Positions 26,001 through 29,625 of a stretch of 64,000 bases of DNA are shown one piece after another (position 1 is the stretch's first letter; each line of letters opens with the position of its first letter). Origin of the DNA: Lingula anatina (taxonomy: Eukaryota; Brachiopoda; Lingulata; Lingulida; Lingulidae); NCBI RefSeq assembly GCF_001039355.2, contig NW_019776113.1:352485-416484 (forward strand), given 5' to 3'. The position numbers and the translations under genes were made by a program. The notes beneath the pieces are model-generated. The model worked only from the letters and a program-made list of their open reading frames with translations, had not been told where the DNA came from and did not search any database.

Positions 26001-28793
26001 ACTTCTGCTCTCAGATCTCAGATCAATTCCCTCCAGGCCTCACTTGGCCAGTGCACTTGTTTTTCATGTTCACGTTTTATGACAACAGTGATCTGTTATG
26101 CAGAACTCACTCTGACGTGAACAGTGCTTTCACACAGTTACAATTATTACCTGTCAGATTTTTTTCTCTCATTATATATTATACATATATATATACTCAT
26201 TTTTAAATCAAACATTTGTCCATATACAGGTTGAATTTCCACCCAATTATTTCAATGGATTCATAATGTTTCTTTTTTTAAAAATATTTTTCTATATAAT
26301 TTTTTCATAGCTAAACCTTTTGTTCACATACATGTTAAAGCACAGTTAGATTTCAACTTCAAGAAGAGTAATTATCTTCTCAGCTCCAGTGTCTGCTGGT
26401 CTGTTGTATGGCAGCTGCCTGCCTGGAGATTCTTGCACTGGCAACAATGTCGTCTGCCAGAATGGCCAATGTGTCTGTGTGGAGGGATTTTATGCAAGAG
26501 GAGGGGCTTGTGGTAAGTAGTAGCTAGCCCATTATATGCAAATTTTGAAAAGATGCATTTTTTTTTTCTTTTGTCATTTTTTCCGCCCCAGGTCCCCAAA
26601 TCCTTTGATTTTCAGGCACCACATAACTGTGACGTAATAAACATTTCACGACCTCTGCCTTCCTGAAAATTTAAGAGGAACTGCCCTGAGCAAAAAGTAT
26701 TATTTTTCTGCCAAGATGTCAACACTTTTAAAGCGAATGCAATTAATAGACCTTTTAAAAATTTTTAGCATTTCAAGATGTCACCATGATCTTACAGACA
26801 ATTTCTATGTCCTGCTCATTCCATAGTTTTAAAGGAAATGCCTTAAGCATAAATAGCAACAGTTAAAAAAACAGGAACTAAGTACACTTTGAAAATAACA
26901 ATGCCTTTAATTTAACATCTTATAAAATGCACCATAATTAAACAGGTACTTTCAAACCATTGCATTTTCCAAAGTCATAAAAAGAATTGTTTTAAATGAA
27001 AATAACACACACTTCTGCCAGCAGATTTACATAGAAAAGATTTTTTAAAGGTTCCTTAAATTTTACTTCTTGGTAGAATTTTATTTTCTTTTAATATAGA
27101 CAGTTGACATTTCTTGTGCTTCCATGTGGGTCTTTATCATTCAAATTACTCTGAGCGTGGCTGTTTGATTACATTGATTGCACAGCACAGATAATGAAAT
27201 GCTTTGTTTTATCTCAAACCATTGTATTTGTTTCCCCCTCCCCCAGTTCCCAGCCTCCCCCCAGGGGCAGCCTGTACCCCCACAGACCTGTGTATCCAGA
27301 GAGCCACCTGTATCAGTGGCGTGTGCACATGTGACACTGGGTATATACAGGAAGACACCACTTGTGGTATGTTGTGTGTTACAGTTGCATTCATACTTCA
27401 CATCTTGATATTTTATGTTTCAAATTTTTATTGATTTTTATTGGGTGTTTTGTAATGTCTGAATTTTTTTTATCTTATAGTAATTACAGTTATTACTAGC
27501 GATATGTTGTATTTTACAATAATATTGTATTCAGAGTTCTCACTTTGATATTTGATTTCAGAAAAATGTTTGCCTTGAAATTTTATTGGGATTATTTATT
27601 CTTTATTTCTTATAATTTCCCGAGTTTTTCTTGTGATTACAGTTGATGCGAGGCCCAGTTTGTTGGTGGAGGACCCACCTTGGACAGACAACCCAGTGTG
27701 TAAGTGATATTTGCTCTGATATTTGTAGGCATTGAAGAAAAGTTTTGATTTAGATACCTTCAAAACATTCAATGTTAACATTAACACAGTTTTCCCATCC
27801 ATGTGATGAGTTTTATAAATGATAAACTTGAACTCCATATAACAGCAATTTTCAAATGTTTTTCTTAATTTTTTTCAGGGGTAGCATTGTTTGTTATTGC
27901 CATGTTGATAATACTGCTGTTGTTATGTGTTGGATTGCTGTTATTATATCGGTGGTATCAAAGGTAGGGATTTTATGAGTCTTTTATTTCACAATAATTG
28001 TTAAATGGTTTATACACTTGTACAATTATAATATTTACCAATTGATATTTTTACCAATATTTTTTTACATTTCAGTCAGATAAAATAAAAATGTTTGTGT
28101 TATTAAAAGATTTGAATTTTGATTTTATATTATTTTAAAAGTGGGAGAATGGAACTCCTCATACAAAGTGTATTTTGTTGTAGGCGTCAACTGACAAAGC
28201 ACTACAAAGACCATGAGATGTCAGACTTCGCCTACCAACGTCACCAGTCCTATCCTTACATACCCCAAAGCCGCAACACAAGCTTTGCAGGCTCTGAGAA
28301 CATCCACCTTACGGACCTCCCCCAGATACTGGACCTCAATGGGCAGGACATTCCCAGCATGGGGAGCAGTGTCTTCGAGAGCTCAGACAGTGGATATCAG
28401 CCAGCCATAGGAGAGGGGGGCCACTCTAGATACCAAGATGACCCCAAACACCAGGATCATTCCACCCCAAAGCCAGTTAAGAAGGACAGCATCCCCCAGC
28501 CTCCACCTGTCAAACCTAAACAGTTAAAGCTAAACTCCACGTTTCCCCGCCCCCCTCCTCCTCCTCCGCAGGAAAGGCGTGGCACTGTTTTGAGTTTGGC
28601 CCGCAGACTCTCCTTCCTGCAGAAACAGCAGCGATTCGAGTCCATGAGTCAGGACCAAGCCCAGTCAGCTCCCAACTCGCCCGAGACAGACAAACCAAAA
28701 CTGACCACCAGCTCATCAACACCCATGGTGAATGTTCTTGGTCATCGGCCAAGTGCATATGGAGAGATCACCGTTATGCCTATAGGTGACTGA
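1..28793 (+). CDS. Gene A: giant multi-EB/EGF-like-module single-pass membrane protein (3' part)
   Basis: Spliced gene of at least 70 exons (A1-A70), open at the left edge of the window. A1-A67 each code one module of the form C-x(5)-C-x(6)-C-x(4)-C-x-C-x(10)-C, usually followed by a glycine or serine at the exon junction; this resembles the EB module (Pfam PF01683) and EGF-like folds. A68 is a juxtamembrane linker, A69 a hydrophobic helix, A70 a cytoplasmic tail of about 200 residues. All module exons are phase 1-1, 120-141 nt, and all introns are GT-AG. About 3,000 residues are encoded here. Each complete module keeps all six cysteines, which argues for purifying selection. Function is inferred only: a cell-surface adhesion, scavenger or recognition receptor. 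Introns not listed separately are about 110-550 bp and hold nothing I recognise. Splicing is predicted by eye, without transcript support. Confidence 0.85.
398..523 (+). CDS. A2: EB/EGF-like module exon
   Basis: Reads VLKLELKSKC, with SDENSACVQGTCSC in the centre and YFEKENKCG at the end. First Cys gap is 6. Pairs with B6. Acceptor ttgccag, donor gtaaat. Confidence 0.88.
706..831 (+). CDS. A3: EB/EGF-like module exon
   Basis: Reads ESKVLIDESC, TRREECLDPVALC, ENGKCSC. Last Cys gap is 11 (RATHYKNRDST). Pairs with B7. Followed at once by an intron with a long GT tract. Confidence 0.88.
879..946 (+). repeat. (GT)n microsatellite
   Basis: Uninterrupted GT run ending in GCGCGC, inside the intron between A3 and A4. 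Confidence 0.95.
1040..1066 (+). repeat. Poly-T tract
   Basis: About 27 consecutive T in the same A3-A4 intron, about 150 bp upstream of the A4 acceptor. Confidence 0.9.
1214..1333 (+). CDS. A4: EB/EGF-like module exon
   Basis: Reads VLKKLHEESC, SSEDECADENAVC, NQQCRC. The third Cys gap is only 3. Pairs with B8 (VRKVPTSGDC). Confidence 0.88.
1514..1633 (+). CDS. A5: EB/EGF-like module exon
   Basis: Reads VPHFGLGAPC, ADPNAACDDICRC, EYFELEGECG. Third Cys gap 3, shared with its clear partner B9 (EPRFGIGAPC). Donor is the weaker gtgtgc. Confidence 0.88.
1913..2038 (+). CDS. A6: EB/EGF-like module exon
   Basis: Reads EKKVPLNEPC, PGPTYLCMDSSAKC, LDTHYEKNSACG. Best partner is B10, which shares C-x-GP-x-Y-x-C and the THY motif. 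Confidence 0.87.
2320..2451 (+). CDS. A7: EB/EGF-like module exon
   Basis: Reads ELKRSLAATC, DPGLDVCKDVNAVCDQQ, DYHSKSGHCG. Third Cys gap is 6. Partner B11 shares the VNAVCDQ/PNAVCDQ core and the long gap. Confidence 0.88.
2480..2630. repeat. Homopolymer-rich low-complexity patch, possible element relic
   Basis: Begins with an 11-G run, then short runs of A, T and C, ending near ccccctggctgcggc. It sits in the A7-A8 intron and has a composition unlike its surroundings. No gene or clear element ends can be seen. Confidence 0.4.
2808..2939 (+). CDS. A8: EB/EGF-like module exon
   Basis: Reads EPNILTTFNC, TFGSEDVCADPNAEC, KQEFYYEQEMC. First Cys gap 7, shared with B14 (NSEDVCADQNAEC), one of the clearest pairs. 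Donor gttagt. Confidence 0.88.
3272..3394 (+). CDS. A9: EB/EGF-like module exon
   Basis: Reads NPRGFLDTPC, LPGAQCVAAFTEC, DSEHYKKNDKCG. The split first codon gives Asn because A8 ends in A. Pairs with B15 (KERGKVDTPC). Confidence 0.88.
3627..3755 (+). CDS. A10: EB/EGF-like module exon
   Basis: Reads VEKLGLSVSC, GQEDVCADPSARC, INSTCIC. The last Cys gap is 12 because of an acidic insert (QDEEEH). Pairs with B16, also expanded here. Confidence 0.88.
4222..4344 (+). CDS. A11: EB/EGF-like module exon
   Basis: Reads KLRGLVLKPC, LPGDRCSADHTVC, EDDFFPKQGQC. Ends TGT T, so the junction codon is Leu rather than the usual Gly-group start. Pairs with B17 (RLRGGLNEPC). Confidence 0.87.
4676..4798 (+). 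CDS. A12: EB/EGF-like module exon
   Basis: Reads LLKPSPGERC, LPDDVCRDVHSTC, IEYFHLVDGHCG. Pairs with B18 (ELKPGPGDRC, FQVVDGNCG). Confidence 0.88.
4995..5114 (+). CDS. A13: EB/EGF-like module exon
   Basis: Reads VLGGILGLLC, LGGECTDDHSVC, QDTHYLEQDRCG. First Cys gap is 4. Pairs with B19 (EEGGKLGLQC). Confidence 0.88.
5397..5531 (+). CDS. A14: EB/EGF-like module exon
   Basis: Reads VPKLALGEQC, PDLPTDLHPCADLHARC, DDFFPNNSTCG. First Cys gap is 9, produced by an imperfect internal duplication of the GATCTACAT/CCTGTGCTGATC words. Pairs with B20. Confidence 0.86.
5769..5891 (+). CDS. A15: EB/EGF-like module exon
   Basis: Reads VLKGGLGRPC, DDRFAECLQGTCVC, VETHFEKSDTCG. Partner B21 keeps GTCVCVETHFEK exactly. 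Confidence 0.88.
6153..6278 (+). CDS. A16: EB/EGF-like module exon
   Basis: Reads DRKKKLYSAC, VEGDVCDDENAEC, KQDFFPNAQDVC. Last Cys gap 11. Partner B22 (DPKKQLYSSC) is about 70% identical in DNA. Confidence 0.88.
6507..6629 (+). CDS. A17: EB/EGF-like module exon
   Basis: Reads TSNGQVLTPC, LQGERCLVTNSVC, DSGYFVKNALCG. Pairs with B23 (ISNGQILTPC). Confidence 0.88.
6894..7034 (+). CDS. A18: EB/EGF-like module exon with long third loop
   Basis: Reads VPHVSYNSQC, DQEDICEGDNVVC, then RGSEDSDIRM before the CxC. The third Cys gap is 10 against the usual 4; B24 is also long here (RRGDTAATL). Confidence 0.88.
7260..7382 (+). CDS. A19: EB/EGF-like module exon
   Basis: Reads VPLGELGRTC, LPGDRCSDPSAEC, QGDHFVKHGVCG. 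Pairs with B25 (KPLGELGQPC). Confidence 0.88.
7692..7814 (+). CDS. A20: EB/EGF-like module exon, near-identical to B26 in its 3' part
   Basis: Reads VPKVPLSSTC, LQGDQC, then LDGNAECREDACRCRNGY. From 7739 to the donor it differs from B26 at only four of 76 bases, while the upstream part and the flanking introns do not align well. Confidence 0.9.
8123..8245 (+). CDS. A21: EB/EGF-like module exon
   Basis: Reads KAKGKLNTPC, DDGNSCKDPNTFC, SENYYEKQNLC. Pairs with B27 (RAKGKLNAPC). Confidence 0.88.
8462..8596 (+). CDS. A22: EB/EGF-like module exon
   Basis: Reads IPKKTLDAFC, TPADKCEDPQAKC, EEGFSKDLQLDACG. Third gap 6, last gap 12. Pairs with B28, which shares TPAD-x-CED. Confidence 0.88.
8784..8924 (+). 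CDS. A23: EB/EGF-like module exon
   Basis: Reads VSVSYEGAAGGRC, LPSGGEDCADVNAHC, HCILGYVAHDGKCG. A second in-frame acceptor at 8788 would drop two residues. Pairs with B29, which has the same long N-terminal spacer. Confidence 0.86.
9068..9190 (+). CDS. A24: EB/EGF-like module exon
   Basis: Reads VPKRSIGSIC, NSSLTCQDSNAEC, SDMFFEDRGKCG. Pairs with B30 (LPQKSIGSSC, SFFERDGEC). Confidence 0.88.
9437..9559 (+). CDS. A25: EB/EGF-like module exon
   Basis: Reads AARGRLQSPC, LPGRACSDQDTTC, ETGYRQHRTQCG. Pairs with B31 (ISRGKLDTPC, LPDNACSDTNTAC). Confidence 0.88.
9947..10066 (+). CDS. A26: EB/EGF-like module exon
   Basis: Reads VPERSVVVC, DTIAQCPEPGTVC, QDGFFRKQDSCG; one residue short before the first Cys. 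Pairs by position with B32 (RDGFFLKQGRC). Confidence 0.87.
10067..10514 (+). other. Intron A26-A27 with a possible dead module exon
   Basis: At 10211 there is an acceptor-like tttacag followed by GLKRISL and a stop (TGA at 10236). In another frame NSC appears where the first Cys of a module would fall. It may be a decayed module exon; nothing else is recognisable. Confidence 0.35.
10515..10640 (+). CDS. A27: EB/EGF-like module exon
   Basis: Reads VPKVALNADC, EEGDSCSDDGASC, DVTTHYLKAEKCG. Last gap 11, as in partner B33 (NRDTHFEKNDQC). Confidence 0.88.
10767..10889 (+). CDS. A28: EB/EGF-like module exon
   Basis: Reads ELRGQLSGPC, RQDGVCSGPNMAC, ADDAFHSNDACG. Pairs with B34 (KANGVC, EDSYDNNGIC). 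Confidence 0.88.
11068..11187 (+). CDS. A29: EB/EGF-like module exon
   Basis: Reads VLRSKFGELC, TFDEMCKIGLVC, PEGALADRGQCG. Second Cys gap is 5. Pairs by position with B35. Confidence 0.87.
11399..11536 (+). CDS. A30: EB/EGF-like module exon
   Basis: Reads VSGSKPGQIGSSC, VQPGYQCFQSDTYC, LPTHYLSNGIC. Two in-frame acceptors exist, aag ending at 11398 and cag ending at 11404, differing by two residues. Long N-terminal spacer shared with B36. Confidence 0.83.
11748..11870 (+). CDS. A31: EB/EGF-like module exon
   Basis: Reads IPKAQVGEGC, STDKECMDSQASC, NRGFEPSEHRCG. Pairs with B37 (VPKIPVGEDC, NSQRASCQDGTC). Confidence 0.88.
12190..12312 (+). CDS. A32: EB/EGF-like module exon
   Basis: Reads VSRGSFSLSC, LESGACVDLGTQC, GPEFYHRNGKCG. 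Pairs with B38 (SPDYYEKNGNC). Confidence 0.88.
12503..12628 (+). CDS. A33: EB/EGF-like module exon
   Basis: Reads ERKGFLTGSPC, KSSDMVCNSNAIC, EKLSSDRQSRC. Gaps 6-5-4. Pairs with B39 (ERRGHGPGSPC), same gap pattern. Lacks the aromatic residue normal after CxC. Confidence 0.87.
12886..13011 (+). CDS. A34: EB/EGF-like module exon
   Basis: Reads IPRIPLGSPC, NTSSHVCQTQDAQC, SNSFMEQNGICG. By position it corresponds to the truncated first half of fused exon B40. Confidence 0.88.
13217..13357 (+). CDS. A35: EB/EGF-like module exon
   Basis: Reads VAEPEEGQLGRLDHMC, APGGVCYDQHAVC, SADYYQDGRKC. Corresponds to the second part of B40 (EGTLDHRCAPGDVC). Ends TGT C, an unusual junction base. Confidence 0.88.
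13358..13796 (+). other. Intron A35-A36
   Basis: Contains a 41-bp tandem duplication near its start (listed separately); otherwise nothing recognisable. Confidence 0.7.
13367..13447 (+). repeat. 41-bp tandem duplication in intron
   Basis: Two copies of a unit starting gtacatgtaactgcacc, at 13367 and 13408, with a three-base difference near their ends. Confidence 0.9.
13797..13922 (+). CDS. A36: EB/EGF-like module exon
   Basis: Reads LSKVSLGRPC, TTTAACASDNTVC, GPSHFELEGQCG. Third gap 5, as in partner B41. Confidence 0.87.
14235..14357 (+). CDS. A37: EB/EGF-like module exon
   Basis: Reads VGRGGLGNPC, LPGNGCVDNRAVC, HPSFYQTSNTCG. Pairs with B42 (CLDNNAVC). Confidence 0.88.
14593..14721 (+). 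CDS. A38: EB/EGF-like module exon
   Basis: Reads EPKKSLTIQC, SRQEECLHTNTLC, RAGFVYIAIIDKC. Last gap 12; B43 has the same length and a VY motif there. Confidence 0.88.
14946..15068 (+). CDS. A39: EB/EGF-like module exon
   Basis: Reads IPLQRLGSRC, STHAECEARNAVC, TQNHVEVQGACG. Donor gtactt is weak. Last exon whose gene B partner (B44) I can place by order. Confidence 0.86.
15348..15476 (+). CDS. A40: EB/EGF-like module exon
   Basis: Reads EPLKSLNEEC, TVGAQCRPAHSDC, TERYADAFLNGQCG. Last gap 12. Confidence 0.88.
15683..15805 (+). CDS. A41: EB/EGF-like module exon
   Basis: Reads VPVSTLFASC, STDLQCETPNALC, KQGYLPEGENCG. Confidence 0.88.
16012..16140 (+). CDS. A42: EB/EGF-like module exon
   Basis: Reads ASEAGFSEPC, ESSTQCQHPHTLC, RDDYVYVADREACG. 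Last gap 12, like A38. Confidence 0.88.
16461..16583 (+). CDS. A43: EB/EGF-like module exon
   Basis: Reads VPLQPLGHPC, GIDIECRDPHSVC, QKGFTALHGVCG. Donor gttggt. Confidence 0.87.
16784..16909 (+). CDS. A44: EB/EGF-like module exon
   Basis: Reads ASLSGLYGQC, SSSAMCSVPFSVC, TQGYYDNSGVCG. Third gap 5. A short GT tract follows the donor at 16926-16957. Confidence 0.87.
17258..17383 (+). CDS. A45: EB/EGF-like module exon
   Basis: Reads AGQQGLRGLC, SSNQGCRVADSRC, REGYAESGEICG. Third gap 5. Confidence 0.88.
17614..17736 (+). CDS. A46: EB/EGF-like module exon
   Basis: Reads VPLSSLGASC, QTSAECSEAGGYC, LATDYISNGLCG. No long open frame covers it alone, but the splice sites and six Cys are intact. Confidence 0.87.
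17937..18062 (+). CDS. A47: EB/EGF-like module exon with duplicated 3' end downstream
   Basis: Reads VPKAGLGQPC, AVPTGCLDAKAEC, RQGYYDSDGTQCG. Its 3' end and donor recur twice just downstream (donors after 18139 and 18215), out of frame with the exon, so 18062 is the likely true end. Confidence 0.86.
18011..18225 (+). repeat. Tandem triplication of A47 3' end with donor, unit about 75-80 bp
   Basis: Units begin near 18011, 18091 and 18166, each running from a (G)TATGTGTGTGTAG core through GGATACTATG to CA-TGTG-GTAAG and a ctagttt tail. Small indels give units of unequal length that are not multiples of three. Confidence 0.9.
18471..18593 (+). CDS. A48: EB/EGF-like module exon
   Basis: Reads VPKKSLGDVC, ARSEECQGDVMTC, RDGFSPQTGRCG. 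Confidence 0.88.
18956..19078 (+). CDS. A49: EB/EGF-like module exon
   Basis: Reads VPIAAVEFPC, SVGALCSDVNSEC, QAAYQTVGDTCG. Donor gtgggt leads straight into a GT-repeat tract. Confidence 0.87.
19088..19174 (+). repeat. (GT)n microsatellite, partly interrupted
   Basis: GT-rich run beginning ten bases after the A49 donor, followed by a short GA run. A second pure GT run lies at 19287-19318 in the same intron. Confidence 0.93.
19287..19318 (+). repeat. (GT)n microsatellite
   Basis: Second GT run in the A49-A50 intron, about 100 bp before the A50 acceptor. Confidence 0.93.
19420..19542 (+). CDS. A50: EB/EGF-like module exon
   Basis: Reads EPLGTLNSGC, LFGWACRDTNAVC, KDGYFSNNGIC. Lies between the GT-rich intron upstream and, after A51, a CA-rich intron. 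Confidence 0.88.
19770..19892 (+). CDS. A51: EB/EGF-like module exon
   Basis: Reads RRQPDVGESC, RTGDTCSHSLAEC, RQAYFSINKSCG. Donor gttagt. Confidence 0.88.
19975..20062 (+). repeat. (CA)n microsatellite
   Basis: About 43 CA units in the 218-bp A51-A52 intron; the only long CA (rather than GT) run on this strand in gene A. Confidence 0.95.
20111..20233 (+). CDS. A52: EB/EGF-like module exon
   Basis: Reads GRLGVLGYPC, DTNQRCTTSGSQC, KDGYYETQGMC. Confidence 0.88.
20476..20598 (+). CDS. A53: EB/EGF-like module exon
   Basis: Reads KQSLQLGEAC, TADDICGNEYAEC, TETYYTVQGRC. Confidence 0.88.
20848..20970 (+). CDS. A54: EB/EGF-like module exon
   Basis: Reads TPRGVLNSPC, LPDGVCSTPGLHC, RQDFYPAGQDC. 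Confidence 0.88.
21237..21359 (+). CDS. A55: EB/EGF-like module exon
   Basis: Reads REKVLLGAVC, VESQECADANALC, KQPYIQTRQICG. Confidence 0.88.
21560..21697 (+). CDS. A56: EB/EGF-like module exon
   Basis: Reads ALPRVRRSLHASC, VDGGSCSDPDTMHC, RQGYFPIGNIC. Long basic N-terminal spacer and second Cys gap 7. Ends TGC T, donor gtatgt. Confidence 0.86.
21969..22091 (+). CDS. A57: EB/EGF-like module exon
   Basis: Reads SLKKALLIKC, SLDVECATPNAGC, HPQTHFSGDAC. Confidence 0.87.
22298..22420 (+). CDS. A58: EB/EGF-like module exon
   Basis: Reads KIKGTLSGPC, LSGSGCIDSNTVC, HPSFYENNGRCG. Confidence 0.88.
22553..22681 (+). CDS. A59: EB/EGF-like module exon
   Basis: Reads VPKRPNMAAC, DSSTSDVCQDENAFC, IEGFYLHRGACG. 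First gap 7. The preceding intron is only 132 bp. Confidence 0.88.
22797..22919 (+). CDS. A60: EB/EGF-like module exon
   Basis: Reads VSQLPLGSVC, EEGDVCQGRFSSC, AQGFLQSGTSCG. The preceding intron is 115 bp. Confidence 0.88.
22920..23572 (+). other. Intron A60-A61, nothing recognised
   Basis: AT-rich 653-bp intron with short direct words (atgaagatcatgatatgaag near 23401) and no module-like exon or element ends. Confidence 0.6.
23573..23704 (+). CDS. A61: EB/EGF-like module exon
   Basis: Reads VPQGEPGSLYGPC, LPGRQCKSEHSTC, AEGYFDSSGTCG. Confidence 0.88.
23919..24041 (+). CDS. A62: EB/EGF-like module exon
   Basis: Reads VLKSAIGGAC, SGSRACGASNSAC, QYGYQEKEGFCG. Confidence 0.88.
24362..24484 (+). 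CDS. A63: EB/EGF-like module exon
   Basis: Reads VPLGSLGDVC, LFGHQCLDISAVC, QEGYYRQRGHCG. Donor gtcagt. Confidence 0.88.
24759..24881 (+). CDS. A64: EB/EGF-like module exon
   Basis: Reads VPVLPLNAEC, VLSDMCRADHASC, APLYTQNGSVCG. No open frame of useful length covers it, but splice sites and Cys pattern are intact. Confidence 0.87.
25279..25401 (+). CDS. A65: EB/EGF-like module exon
   Basis: Reads APTIPLSSPC, KEGDICEDEKAIC, QAKYANVGGIC. Confidence 0.88.
25402..26383 (+). other. Intron A65-A66, nothing recognised
   Basis: 982 bp with a poly-A run near 25674 and a TA run near 26185. No extra module exon or clear repeat boundaries. Confidence 0.6.
26384..26512 (+). CDS. A66: EB/EGF-like module exon
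   Basis: Reads TPVSAGLLYGSC, LPGDSCTGNNVVC, VEGFYARGGACG. Confidence 0.88.
26513..27246 (+). other. Intron A66-A67, nothing recognised
   Basis: 734 bp, A-rich over 26840-27040. Ends in a good C-rich polypyrimidine tract before the A67 acceptor. Confidence 0.6.
27247..27366 (+). CDS. A67: last EB/EGF-like module exon of gene A
   Basis: Reads VPSLPPGAAC, TPTDLCIQRATC, DTGYIQEDTTCG. Second Cys gap 5. Membrane-proximal module. Confidence 0.88.
27643..27699 (+). CDS. A68: juxtamembrane linker exon
   Basis: A 57-nt phase 1-1 exon reading VDARPSLLVEDPPWTDNPV, cysteine-free. Acidic and proline-containing, it bridges the last module and the membrane helix. Confidence 0.8.
27879..27963 (+). CDS. A69: transmembrane exon
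   Basis: 85 nt. Reads W, VALFVIAMLIILLLLCVG, LLLLYRWYQ: about 23 hydrophobic residues followed by a basic stop-transfer end. Changes the phase from 1 to 2; donor gtaggg. This makes the product a type I single-pass membrane protein, with modules outside and the tail inside. Confidence 0.87.
28184..28793 (+). CDS. A70: cytoplasmic tail exon and stop codon
   Basis: Terminal exon of 610 nt coding about 203 residues, starting RRQLTKHYKDHEMSDFAYQ and ending GEITVMPIGD before TGA. The tail has no cysteines. It holds a PQPPPVKPKQ segment (SH3-ligand-like PxxPxK), a PRPPPPPPQ run (SH3/WW/EVH1-ligand-like), a basic RRLSF site (basophilic-kinase-like), and several tyrosines, including YPYI near the membrane and YGEI near the C terminus, both YxxI. 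No kinase or death domain and no NPxY is visible. Signalling through adaptors is inferred from these short motifs only. Confidence 0.87.
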
Positions 28794-29110
28794 ACTGTAC
28801 TTTATTATTTAAACAGTTCTGCCTATAGGTGATTGACGTGTAACAGTCATGAAACGAGTCATTTGTTAACATACCCTACATGTGTTTCTATTACATCTGG
28901 GGTTGATTAAAGACTTAAACAACCAAAAGGTTGTTTCTTTACTTGCTTTATGGTTAAGATTTTCAGTTTTGACATAAATTATCAAACTATTTCCATTTTC
29001 ACTAAGTTGTCCTCTATACTTGTTAGCAAGTATGTGAAAGGGTTAATGTTACCTAACCCACCCTTCTTTTTAATTAGAGTCAAGTGCGGTGACAATAAAT
29101 ATTTTAAATG
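28794..29110 (+). other. Gene A 3' UTR (probable)
   Basis: The region after the stop contains an AATAAA at 29094-29099, the first in the downstream sequence, so cleavage is likely a little after 29110. A short imperfect copy of the last codons occurs near 28815-28840. Confidence 0.5.
29094..29099 (+). terminator. Candidate polyadenylation signal of gene A
   Basis: AATAAA about 300 bases after the stop codon. Other AATAAA copies lie at 29708 and 30092, so the actual site is uncertain. Confidence 0.5.
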
Positions 29111-29302
29111 CTCAGAGAAAAAGAGTTAATTCATGACTGTATGTTGTTATTCCATTTACTTACAAAACGCTTGTCATTATGCCAGATTTGATTAAGATTC
29201 CATCATTTTAACCTATGTGACCTTGTATGACCAAGTAGTGTCCTACAGCGACTCTCTTTTACGCTGCAGCAATAGAGTCCTGTCTTTGCATTTTAGTCAT
29301 AA

Positions 29303-29625
29303 CTACCTCCAACAACGTGGAGGTAATGTTTTCATAACCTTTTTCTGTGTCAATCGATAGATTTTTGAGTAAATTGTTCACAAATGGCTCAAGAAAGTAA
29401 TGAGTAGATTTTGGTGTTGATACATTTATTAACAAATAAATTACTTAATAATTAAATTTTTAAAGTGGATCATAAATGGACCAATTTAATAAAATTTTCA
29501 GGTTAAGTCAAAAATGGACAAAGGAAGTAATGAAAAGATTTTGGTGATGATCCATTAATTTATTAATTAACTATGACTTAATTATATGTATTGGCAGAGG
29601 TTACGCAGAGTGCTTTTCTAGTTAT
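29303..29625. mobile_element. Degenerate copy of a CTCCGCC-type short interspersed element
   Basis: Starts ctacctccaacaacgtgg and ends ttggcagaggt...gcttttctag. Both ends and the internal phrase agattttggtg(a)tgat match the better-preserved copy at 60680-60930. It lacks the GTTT tetranucleotide run. No coding capacity, non-autonomous. Confidence 0.55.

Noticed and set aside
398-27366. Regularly spaced repeats suggesting a CRISPR-like or satellite array
   Set aside because: The repeated units are diverged protein-coding exons with conserved cysteines and splice sites; spacers are ordinary introns of variable length.
28457-28758. Minus-strand open frames opposite exon A70
   Set aside because: They mirror the proline-rich coding sequence (glycine runs) and lack any domain or splice context.
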